In this document: positions 1 to 4,757 of the stretch, piece after piece
Layout: each line of letters begins with the position of its first letter
Position numbering within the stretch: position 1 is the stretch's first letter
Source of the DNA: Syntrophobacterales bacterium
Lineage (GTDB): Bacteria > Desulfobacterota > Syntrophobacteria > BM002
Assembly (NCBI GenBank): GCA_030613915.1
Contig: JAUWKY010000143.1
Location: 1 to 6,433, forward strand
Direction of reading: 5' to 3'
DNA length: 6,433 bases
The notes under the pieces: model-generated
The model's input: the letters and a program-made list of their open reading frames with translations, nothing else
Databases searched by the model: none
What the model was told of the DNA's origin: nothing
Program-made: the position numbers and the translations under genes

Positions 1-682
1 GGCAACTTTGTTCGGCTCCACATCTTTTACCGAGACATTTCATGCCAAGTACTATGTGGGCGGTTACACCGGCATCCAATTTATGAACGATGCTGAGGAT
101 AAAGAGCGGGTCACCGCCCGGGTGCAATTGAACTTTTTCGAGCCCGAACCGAGCTACTACAATCTCTCCACCTATCTCGGAGCAAAAAAGACTGTAGCCA
201 TCGGCGCCTCCATTGATCATCAGCAGAGAATTGCTCGCGATGCAATTACGGATGACAACATAAACTATATCTACTACTCCATCGATGCTTTCGCGGACAT
301 TCCTGTTGGTCCAGGGAGCACAACCTTCGAGGCAGGTTATAGTAATTTGGATCTTGAAGACTCCACCGCTCTTCGAGACTCAGCCTCTGGTCTTCCGAAA
401 AATGCCAAAGAGACCGAGGGGGATGGGTTCTATGTTCAAAGCGGATACTACCTCGAGAACCTGAATCTCCAACCTTGGGCCCTCTTTGAGCGTTGGGACA
501 GCGATGCCTCCGATGATGTGGGAAGCTGGTCCGCTTGGCGGGTTGGAGTTAGCTATTTCATCAAGGGGCATAACGCTAATATAAAGGTGGGATTCGAGCA
601 ATTCAGGGCTGATGAGAAAATCGGCGGTACTGCCGATAAAAACATCGAAAGCTTTCTTATCGGCTTCTATGTTAGTTACTAA
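1..682 (+). CDS. Porin-like outer-membrane beta-barrel protein, C-terminal part (5' end outside window)
   Basis: The frame is open to the left edge, so this is the last ~226 residues of a longer protein and the TTG at 8 is not a credible start. The visible part consists of alternating polar/hydrophobic strands, such as YYVGGYTGIQF, TVAIGASIDHQQRI, FYVQSGYYLE and WRVGVSYFIKG, joined by acidic turns rich in D, N and G. It ends FLIGFYVSY with a terminal Tyr, close to the aromatic-terminated last strand recognised by the BAM machinery. This suggests a trimeric porin of the OprO/OprP or short-chain-amide-porin type that passes small solutes across the outer membrane. The solute cannot be read from this fragment. 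The gene ends in TAA, and I see no strong terminator after it. The barrel call is fairly firm. The subfamily is a guess. Confidence 0.75.
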   Translation, partial: ATLFGSTSFTETFHAKYYVGGYTGIQFMNDAEDKERVTARVQLNFFEPEPSYYNLSTYLGAKKTVAIGASIDHQQRIARDAITDDNINYIYYSIDAFADIPVGPGSTTFEAGYSNLDLEDSTALRDSASGLPKNAKETEGDGFYVQSGYYLENLNLQPWALFERWDSDASDDVGSWSAWRVGVSYFIKGHNANIKVGFEQFRADEKIGGTADKNIESFLIGFYVSY

Positions 683-692
683 GAGAGAACCG

Positions 693-722
693 TTGACTTT
701 TGACCGTTTCCTCACCTATAGA
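693..722 (+). promoter_or_regulatory. Possible sigma70-type promoter upstream of the UPF0016 gene
   Basis: TTGACT (693-698) and TATAGA (717-722) are separated by 18 bases, about 75 bases ahead of the UPF0016 start. The -35 is good and the -10 matches 4 of 6 positions. A second TTGACC overlaps just downstream. The spacing suits a separate promoter for the transporter gene, but this is only a sequence match. Confidence 0.35.
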
Positions 723-798
723 TGATACCCCCATCACCTTTTGCACGTATTCAACCCATGGAAAGATTTTTATAGCAGGAAGTCTTTTAGGAGGGTAA

Positions 799-1068
799 AT
801 GGGACATTAAAACACTTCTGACCACTTTCGGCCTTATCTTTCTGGCAGAGCTAGGGGACAAAACTCAATTCGCAGCTCTCTGCCTCTCAGCCGACAGCCA
901 GTCACGGCTGGCCGTGTTCTTGGGTGCCTCTTTGGCTCTGGTTGCCAGCGCTTTTTTGGCTGTGTTGCTAGGTGCCTTTCTCGCCCGGTGCTTCCCCCCC
1001 ATATAGTGAAACTCGTCGGCGGCATTCTCTTCATCGTCATGGGCGCAATAATGCTGATCACCCGCTAG
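799..1068 (+). pseudogene. UPF0016/GDT1 (TMEM165-like) cation transporter, broken by two single-base frameshifts
   Basis: A strong Shine-Dalgarno AGGAGGG (789-795) precedes ATG at 799, but as written the reading frame stops at once (ATG GGA CAT TAA). Dropping one G from the GGG at 801-803 gives MDIKTLLTTFGLIFLAELGD and onward. This contains the family signature E-x-G-D-K-T (ELGDKT, residues 17-22) in the first membrane helix. A second break lies in the run of seven C at 994-1000. One extra C would avoid the TAG at 1004 and continue PPHIVKLVGGILFIVMGAIM to TAG at 1066. The repaired product is 89 residues with three predicted membrane helices, the normal length of the single-domain bacterial form. 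Family members move Mn2+/Ca2+ across membranes, and single-domain copies are thought to pair. The +1 and -1 indels cancel, so start and stop remain in one frame. This is either a real young pseudogene or two homopolymer sequencing errors. Confidence 0.82.
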
Positions 1069-1090
1069 CGCTCGACCCCAGGAACCAGAT

Positions 1091-1138
1091 ATCTCTCGCC
1101 CGCTCACCCGCCTCTGAGGTCTCTGTGAGCTCTGTGAG
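1091..1138. repeat. Left copy of 19-bp direct repeat plus 9-nt tandem repeat (CTCTGTGAG)
   Basis: ATCTCTCGCCCGCTCACCC (1091-1109) recurs exactly at 1617-1635, on the other side of the holin-family gene. It is followed by three 9-nt units: CTCTGAGGT (1112-1120), CTCTGTGAG (1121-1129) and CTCTGTGAG (1130-1138). GAGCTCTGTGAG (1127-1138) is repeated at 2177-2188. The stretch is non-coding, between the broken transporter gene and the 3' end of the minus-strand membrane protein gene. Confidence 0.8.
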
Positions 1139-1143
1139 CGCTA

Positions 1144-1572
1144 CTATAACCTGCGGTAATGAAAGGTAATATGCGGTCCTCCCGGTGGGGGGAACAAGAA
1201 GATTGTTATGAACAGTGTCAGCACGCTGTAGACGATAGCCCCACCAAGTGCGCTCCAGAATCCACCCACATGAAAACCTGGTACAAAAGCTGAGGTGAGC
1301 TTGAAAAGGGTGGCATTAATCACTAAGGTGAACAGCCCCAGACTCAGCACGGTGATAGGCAGAGTAAGGAGCAGCAAAACTGGCCTGATGAAGGCGTTGA
1401 TGAAGGCAAGAATCAGCACAGCGAGAACTGCGGAGAAGAATCCTTCCAGATAAATGCTCTCAAACAGTCCTGCTGTAAGAATCAATGCCACTGCATTGAG
1501 CATGATCCTGATAACCGTGCGTTGCGCATCCGTCAACTGTGATCCTCTCGTTGGTAAATCATTGTGATTCAT
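1144..1572 (-). CDS. Phage holin family (superfamily IV, PF04020-like) four-helix inner-membrane protein
   Basis: The product is 142 residues from ATG at 1572, preceded by GGAAGGAA about 5 bases upstream. That site favours this start over the longer frame beginning at 1617. Four hydrophobic segments lie near residues 19-37, 44-62, 65-90 and 104-127. The text between them is typical of the family: LAFINAFIRPVLLLLTLPIT (residues 55-74), a GLFTLVINA stretch, then VPGFHVGGFWSALGGAIVYS. Despite the family name, such genes are common in bacterial chromosomes with no phage nearby. No endolysin, spanin or phage gene is visible here, so a lysis role is not supported and the function is unknown. The N-terminal ~18 residues are polar. 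The tail after helix 4 (FPPPGGPHITFHYRRL) is unusual, and its codons include a six-C run that is prone to indels. The PrmA-like gene lies upstream on the same strand, 643 bases away. Confidence 0.85.
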   Translation of the reverse strand: MNHNDLPTRGSQLTDAQRTVIRIMLNAVALILTAGLFESIYLEGFFSAVLAVLILAFINAFIRPVLLLLTLPITVLSLGLFTLVINATLFKLTSAFVPGFHVGGFWSALGGAIVYSVLTLFITIFLFPPPGGPHITFHYRRL

Positions 1573-1616
1573 CTGTATTCCTTCCGAGAATATTCCCACC
1601 CCCAGCGATCTCAGCA

Positions 1617-1656
1617 ATCTCTCGCCCGCTCACCCCTCGACCAGGCTCAGGGTTCG
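1617..1656. repeat. Right copy of 19-bp direct repeat plus a REP-like dispersed motif
   Basis: This second exact copy of ATCTCTCGCCCGCTCACCC (1617-1635) lies 45 bases upstream of the holin-family start. It runs into CCCTCGACCAGGCTCAGGG (1634-1652), a partial inverted repeat with CCCT/AGGG ends. From general knowledge, this resembles the short CCTGAGCC-containing motif scattered between genes in many bacterial genomes. CTCGACC also occurs near the left copy, at 1070-1076. The copies are 526 bases apart and could be footprints of a dispersed repeat or recombination points. Confidence 0.75.
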
Positions 1657-1697
1657 CTAGAGAACTCAGAGAAAAACTGTAGAGTCTTTTGGTATTG

Positions 1698-1825
1698 ATC
1701 GCTTAAAGGCCCCGCAACGCGGGGTCCGATGCCATTGCATCGGAACCGGCGGTGAGCACTTGATGGCCAGAACAAGCTAGCTCACTCATGTCCATCAAGC
1801 ACTCCCCACCTAGCCTTTAAGCGAT
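1698..1825. repeat. Structured element A: 13-bp outer stem enclosing three hairpins (four-way junction)
   Basis: A perfect 13-bp outer stem is formed by ATCGCTTAAAGGC (1698-1710) and GCCTTTAAGCGAT (1813-1825). Three hairpins lie inside. The first is CCCCGC-AAC-GCGGGG (1710-1724), which competes with the outer stem for its last base. The second is TCCGATGC-CATT-GCATCGGA (1725-1744). The third is long, with CTTGATGG (1759-1766) pairing CCATCAAG (1792-1799), extended after two mismatches by GAG/CTC and GGT/ACC. Its loop of about 25 bases holds AGCTAGCT. No U-tract follows, so it is not a simple terminator. It could be a structured RNA on either strand or a non-autonomous folded repeat. The plan matches element B at 1991-2120. 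Confidence 0.8.
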
Positions 1826-1990
1826 ATCTCTCCTGCAGATACTTCTCCTTCATTGTATTTGTTGTTGAGCCCACGGAGTTTCAACGAGCCCCCGGAGAGA
1901 CTTGATCAGCTTTATGGCTATTGCCTCAGCTCCCTGTGTGCTCACAATTGCTCAGCGTACCCCACAAAAACTTAAGATTGGTGTGACAGA
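1826..1990. other. Spacer between structured elements, nothing recognised
   Basis: I find no credible ORF with a ribosome binding site, promoter or RNA gene here. The only structure seen is an imperfect 15-nt direct repeat: TGAGCCCACGGAGTT (1867-1881) against CGAGCCCCCGGAGAG (1886-1900). Confidence 0.5.
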
Positions 1991-2120
1991 ATCTCCCAAA
2001 AGCAGCCGCGCAGCAGCATCCCGATGAAGAAATCATCGGGACTGATAGGTAGGCCTTGGATGCAGGAATAAACCTGATTATTCCTGTCTCCGAGGCTTAC
2101 CTATTGTGCTTTTGAGTGAT
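1991..2120. repeat. Structured element B: outer stem plus two strong hairpins, same plan as element A
   Basis: The outer stem pairs 1991-2004 (ATCTCCCAAAAGCA) with 2107-2120 (TGCTTTTGAGTGAT), 12 of 14 positions. A 9-bp hairpin TCCCGATGA / TCATCGGGA (2019-2041) has loop AGAAA. A long hairpin follows: 2045-2060 pairs 2089-2104 over 16 bp, including two G-U-type pairs (2052/2097 and 2057/2092). After a 2x2 internal loop it continues as CAGGAATAA / TTATTCCTG (2063-2071 with 2078-2086), closed by the loop ACCTGA. The two wobble positions suit a structure kept in single-stranded form (RNA or ssDNA). No flanking gene is fused to it. Downstream on the plus strand is non-coding DNA. Confidence 0.82.
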
Positions 2121-2162
2121 CTTGGCCTTCATGTGCACCTGAACTGCTGATTAGATTTAGTT

Positions 2163-2188
2163 CTCTGCGCCTCTGCGAGCTCTGTGAG
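2163..2188. repeat. CTCTG-type short tandem repeat
   Basis: Three units, CTCTGCGC (2163-2170), CTCTGCGAG (2171-2179) and CTCTGTGAG (2180-2188), form a degenerate tandem array related to the one at 1112-1138. The array is 28 bases beyond the stop of the minus-strand methyltransferase gene. The rest of 2121-2215 shows nothing else I recognise. Confidence 0.65.
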
Positions 2189-2215
2189 AGATAAAACGGA
2201 ACCCGCAACTGGTCA

Positions 2216-3031
2216 TCAGTGACTCTCTATTTTCACAATGAGCGTTATCCAGCCTTTCTCTTCCAGCACCGGTTCTTTGACTTTAGCACAGGACGGAAGG
2301 AGTTCGCGAACCCTTGCAAGTTTTTCCTTGAGAAACCCACCGATAATAGCCCAACGATAGTTACAGAGCACAGGGCCGTCGAAAAAAACTTCGAGAAAGT
2401 CGAAGTGTATATTCACACAGAGAAGCTCTGCATCGGGCAAATGGTCTCGAGCATCACCTCTTATCAACCGCACCATATCGCTAACCCCATTGCGTTCACA
2501 ATTAGCCGCTGCAGTGGAAATGGCCATTGGATTCAAATCCAGAGCCTCTACCTGCTCAGCCCCGAGTTTTGCAGCGGCAATGGCCAGTATACCAGTCCCA
2601 GTCCCCAGATCGAGAACTCTAACGGGTCTGGCTTCAGCATAGAGCTGGGACAGCGCTCGCAAGCAACCCCGAGTAGTGGGATGTAGGCCGGATCCGAAGA
2701 TGACACCTGGATCAATCCACAGCAAAATCTCACCCGGCATCAGTTCCACCGACTGCTGCCGGGTGATAATACTGAAGCGGTCTATAATTAGGGGTTCCTG
2801 AGCAGCAAGCTGCTGCCATTGCCCATATGGCATCTGGTAGTGACGAGTGAGACTAAACCCCGGATGCTGTTGGAAGAATGATTCCAATATAGCTTCGGCA
2901 GGACTGGTAAAAAACAGATAGGTATAATCTGCCTCCGGCCATACCCCCAGGAGTCCATCCAGTTCCAAATACGCTGGAGGCACTCCTCCCTTTAGTTCAT
3001 AGACATAGAGAGTTTGTTCAGGGTCTAGCAT
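2216..3031 (-). CDS. prmA: PrmA-type (ribosomal protein L11) methyltransferase
   Basis: The product is 271 residues, close to the usual 290-300 of PrmA, which trimethylates ribosomal protein L11 using S-adenosylmethionine in the cytoplasm. The N-terminal ~100 residues form the less conserved recognition domain. The PrmA hallmark follows as DPGVIFGSGLHPTTRGCL (residues 107-124). The SAM loop is VLDLGTGTG (139-147), with the acidic ribose ligand near DLNP (165-168). Next are the NIHFDFL motif (207-213, where PrmA usually has N-I-L-A) and IGGFL (230-234). Changes in the signature (DPGMAFGTG in typical members) mark it as a divergent branch, so a different protein substrate is possible. The longer frame starts with TTG at 3055 and has no ribosome site. 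ATG at 3031 has GGAGG 11 bases upstream and a second GGAGG touching the start, from a tandem duplication. DUF364 lies 126 bases upstream on the same strand. Confidence 0.85.
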   Translation of the reverse strand: MLDPEQTLYVYELKGGVPPAYLELDGLLGVWPEADYTYLFFTSPAEAILESFFQQHPGFSLTRHYQMPYGQWQQLAAQEPLIIDRFSIITRQQSVELMPGEILLWIDPGVIFGSGLHPTTRGCLRALSQLYAEARPVRVLDLGTGTGILAIAAAKLGAEQVEALDLNPMAISTAAANCERNGVSDMVRLIRGDARDHLPDAELLCVNIHFDFLEVFFDGPVLCNYRWAIIGGFLKEKLARVRELLPSCAKVKEPVLEEKGWITLIVKIESH

Positions 3032-3051
3032 CCTCCGTCGTTCCTCCGTCG
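3032..3051 (-). promoter_or_regulatory. Duplicated Shine-Dalgarno ahead of the PrmA-like start
   Basis: On the minus strand GACGGAGGAAC is followed at once by GACGGAGG and the ATG at 3031, an 11-nt tandem duplication. The distal GGAGG is 11 bases from the ATG, rather far, and the proximal one touches it, too close for use. This arrangement decides the start choice and may set a modest translation rate. Confidence 0.6.
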
Positions 3052-3053
3052 GC

Positions 3054-3155
3054 AAATCCGAAATTCGAATATCGAAACTGGATTGTTTTGAACATTGGCG
3101 AATTCGTGCTTTGAATTTGTTTCGTGCTTCGTGCTTCGGATTTAGAATTTATGAT
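3054..3155. repeat. Heptanucleotide-periodic degenerate repeat between DUF364 and PrmA genes
   Basis: The spacer divides into 7-nt units: AAATCCG, AAATTCG, AATATCG, AAACTGG (3054-3081), then less regular units, then TTCGTGC (3103-3109) and TTTGAAT. After a 4-nt phase slip come TTCGTGC, TTCGTGC, TTCGGAT, TTAGAAT and TTATGAT (3121-3155). It begins three bases from the DUF364 stop and runs nearly to the PrmA ribosome site. It encodes nothing credible. Confidence 0.75.
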
Positions 3156-3157
3156 TC

Positions 3158-3895
3158 CTACAGGGTATCCTTTGTCATCACGACCGTACGAACCCCCTTC
3201 AACTGACGAAAGGCAGCTCCGTTCTCTACCATCCTTAAAACCGTGCTCTTTTCTTCAACCAAAGCACCACCAATTACATCAAGACCGCAATCAAGTAAAA
3301 TGGTGCTCAATGGGGTGGAAGGACCTAACATAATCTTAAAACTTCCCGGCTTACAGTTGGCCATGATTCGGCCAAAGGTATGGTTTATTAGGCAACTCCC
3401 CGTAATGGCCACCACATCAGCTTCTGCCAGGGCCCGATAGCCCTCCTCCTCAGACAGGTCACCACTGCGTGGCTCTTTCTCCATCACCCAGAGGTTGCGC
3501 ACCTTCGAGCGCAATTGTCCAATAAAGGGAAAGTGTCCCACCACCATGAGATTCTTACCGATAGCCCGATCTGCAATGATTTGCTTGGCGTTCACCTCAA
3601 TCAAAGCCCGGTAGTCAATCTCGAGAACGGAATTAAGAGCCGCCATGCCGATACCAGCTCTGACCCAGTGATCCTCGAGAAGCCAATGTGCCAGATCACC
3701 AGCGCGCCTCCCTATCAGAGTTCCAACCCCCTTCTCCGAAACGACTGCGTCGCTCTGTCCCTGGTTGTGTAAATGAGCGGCCAACCCGAGCCGTTGGCTT
3801 GCCACTGCCATCAGATGGGATCCGACAACCCCGGCGGTTACCGGCAAGTCTATCTTTAAACTCTCGAGTAGTTCCTGGAGTATTTCCATATGCAT
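3158..3895 (-). CDS. DUF364 (putative heavy-metal chelation) protein with DUF4213-like N-terminus
   Basis: The product is 245 residues, a normal length for the two-domain family. Residues ~1-95 match the DUF4213-type N-terminal domain in style, including a GIGMAALNS segment (81-89). Residues ~105-235 form the Rossmann-like DUF364 domain: VVGHFPFIGQL (118-128), the ITGSCLINHTF motif (164-174) and LGPSTPLSTILLDCGLDVIG (190-209). Family knowledge links such proteins to metal or metal-cofactor handling, but no reaction is proven and no metal-ligand set is obvious here. ATG at 3895 is used. A second ATG at 3889 is equally possible, because neither has a clear Shine-Dalgarno. A PrmA-like gene follows 126 bases downstream and may be co-transcribed. 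The divergent FmdB-type zinc-ribbon gene shares the upstream region, which is full of microsatellites. Confidence 0.87.
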   Translation of the reverse strand: MHMEILQELLESLKIDLPVTAGVVGSHLMAVASQRLGLAAHLHNQGQSDAVVSEKGVGTLIGRRAGDLAHWLLEDHWVRAGIGMAALNSVLEIDYRALIEVNAKQIIADRAIGKNLMVVGHFPFIGQLRSKVRNLWVMEKEPRSGDLSEEEGYRALAEADVVAITGSCLINHTFGRIMANCKPGSFKIMLGPSTPLSTILLDCGLDVIGGALVEEKSTVLRMVENGAAFRQLKGVRTVVMTKDTL

Positions 3896-3930
3896 TCTAC
3901 TATTAGGGAATTCGTTAATTCGTCAACTGG

Positions 3931-3993
3931 TCAAATCGTTTAAATCGTTTAAATTGTTGAAATCGTAAAAATCGTAGAAATTGTTCAAATCTT
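3931..3993. repeat. 9-nt tandem repeat, seven units, upstream of DUF364 gene
   Basis: There are seven contiguous 9-nt units of form NNAAATCGT: TCAAATCGT, TTAAATCGT, TTAAATTGT, TGAAATCGT, AAAAATCGT, AGAAATTGT and TCAAATCTT. Related TTCGT-containing text continues down to about 3909. The unit is unlike a CRISPR repeat (no spacers) and contains no protein start. It lies 36-98 bases before the DUF364 start, so it would fall in the promoter or leader. Confidence 0.85.
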
Positions 3994-4020
3994 CAAGGCA
4001 GCTCATAGCGACAGATCTCC

Positions 4021-4048
4021 CGAATAACGAATAACTAATAACGAATAA
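4021..4048. repeat. 7-nt tandem repeat CGAATAA, four units
   Basis: CGAATAA, CGAATAA, CTAATAA and CGAATAA run without gaps, followed by a partial unit CGA. They lie in the divergent DUF364/fmdB intergenic region. Confidence 0.85.
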
Positions 4049-4079
4049 CGACACTTCCTGCTGCCCGCTGTATTTCCCC

Positions 4080-4107
4080 ATGCTCTATGCTCCATGCTCT
4101 ATGCCCT
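4080..4107. repeat. 7-nt tandem repeat ATGCTCT, four units
   Basis: ATGCTCT, ATGCTCC, ATGCTCT and ATGCCCT run without gaps, ending 14 bases before the fmdB -35 box. This is the same unit length as the CGAATAA array but an unrelated sequence. Confidence 0.85.
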
Positions 4108-4121
4108 CTGTATCATGAGAT

Positions 4122-4150
4122 TTGACAATACTGTCGCTGTGAATTAAAGT
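4122..4150 (+). promoter_or_regulatory. Sigma70-like promoter of the FmdB gene
   Basis: A perfect TTGACA (4122-4127), a 17-base spacer and TAAAGT (4145-4150, 4 of 6 to TATAAT) lie 35 bases ahead of the ATG. A strong ribosome site GGGAGGG (about 4174-4180) follows. Confidence 0.55.
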
Positions 4151-4185
4151 AAGTGAAAAATTTATTTTGAGCTGGGAGGGTATTA

Positions 4186-4437
4186 ATGCCAATATACGAA
4201 TTCCGCTGTCTTTCCTGCAACCATTGTTTCGAGCTGCTCTCTGTTCGCAAAGATGATACCTTGGAAATGAAATGTCCAAGTTGTGAAGGTGATGAAGTTG
4301 AGCGAGTGTTGAGTTGCGTCAGCTATGTCATGGGCAGTAGTAGCTCAAGTGGAGACTCTGATAAAACAAAGGTTACCAGCAAATCATGCGGTGGCGGCAG
4401 CTGTGCCACCATCGATATTCCTGGTCCCAGTAGATAA
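4186..4437 (+). CDS. FmdB-family zinc-ribbon protein
   Basis: The product is 83 residues. MPIYEFRCLSC is the diagnostic FmdB/CxxC_CxxC_SSSS start, with a zinc ribbon from C8-x2-C11 and C30-x2-C33 (plus C14 beside the first pair). A Ser-rich, low-complexity linker (SSSSSGDSD, residues 51-59) and a tail with CGGGSC (68-73) follow, both usual in the family. FmdB was named as a putative regulator of formamidase/amide-use genes. Most members are small proteins of unknown role, and the ribbon may bind nucleic acid or protein. The start is secure, with GGGAGGG 6 bases upstream. It diverges from the DUF364 gene, has its own promoter and is followed by a MITE-like element rather than another gene. Confidence 0.93.
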   Translation: MPIYEFRCLSCNHCFELLSVRKDDTLEMKCPSCEGDEVERVLSCVSYVMGSSSSSGDSDKTKVTSKSCGGGSCATIDIPGPSR

Positions 4438-4496
4438 CAAGCACGAGGAACTAAGCACTAACTACTCCCCCAATTCTACAGGCGCACCGCACCTAT

Positions 4497-4702
4497 CCTC
4501 CTTAACCCGGATATTTCAGGAATTACTTGCTGCGACCACGGATATGGCCGTCCTTCCTGGCGTCCTCGGGTGTCGGCCCCTGCGACGTACCGTTCAGGCA
4601 CGCCTCGGAACCAATCCCGCGGTGCCGCGGGACGGTTGCCAGGTGGCACACCCATCTTCGTGGTCTCGCGACAGCAATTCATGAAATATCCGGGTTAAGA
4701 GG
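4497..4702. mobile_element. MITE-like element C, ~206 nt with long terminal inverted repeats and folded interior
   Basis: The ends 4501-4524 and 4676-4699 pair at 23 of 24 positions (left arm CTTAACCCGGATATTTCA..., right arm ...TGAAATATCCGGGTTAAG). Allowing a 1-nt indel, they extend outward to CCTC/GAGG. Further pairs nest inside: GCTG/CAGC (4529-4532 with 4672-4675), GACCACG/CGTGGTC (4534-4540 with 4659-4665) and GGGTGT/ACACCC (4568-4573 with 4648-4653). The hairpin TCCCGCGG/CCGCGGGA (4615-4632) sits near the centre. The interior is clearly more GC-rich than its flanks and encodes nothing plausible. No target duplication is obvious. It could be a non-autonomous transposable repeat, or a structured RNA that also ends transcription between the convergent fmdB and CNB-PilZ genes. 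Confidence 0.72.
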
Positions 4703-4757
4703 TTACAATTTCAGGGAAATTCTCGAAGTGCTTCTCCGAAATGGAAGGTAATACTCG

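Noticed and set aside
834..1169. ORFs antisense to, or in a third frame of, the UPF0016 region
   Set aside because: The UPF0016 family motif in the plus-strand frame explains the coding signal. The alternatives are short, Arg/Pro-rich and lack starts with ribosome sites.
1144..1572. Prophage remnant based on the holin family name
   Set aside because: There are no other phage genes, no attachment sites and ordinary chromosomal neighbours. This family is widespread outside phages.
1573..1617. Longer N-terminus for the holin-family protein
   Set aside because: The start at 1572 has a well-placed GGAAGGAA. The extension would read into the dispersed 19-bp repeat.
1698..2120. Integron attC sites or rho-independent terminators
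   Set aside because: There are no paired attC core sites (RYYYAAC/GTTRRRY) at the ends, no integrase, and no T-tract after the hairpins.
2219..2686. 155-residue plus-strand ORF antisense to the PrmA-like gene
   Set aside because: It is a shadow of a gene with clear methyltransferase motifs, and it has no conserved features of its own.
3931..4107. CRISPR array
   Set aside because: Units are 7-9 nt, contiguous and without spacers, which does not fit CRISPR architecture.
4325..4684. 119-residue plus-strand ORF overlapping fmdB
   Set aside because: It starts inside fmdB in another frame, has no ribosome site and then reads through the inverted-repeat element. Composition is not protein-like.
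4700..4757. Terminator hairpin after the CNB-PilZ gene (TTTCAGGGAA with TTCTCCGAAA, 8 of 10 pairs)
   Set aside because: The stem is weak, the loop long, and there is no T-tract on the relevant strand. Not reported as a feature.
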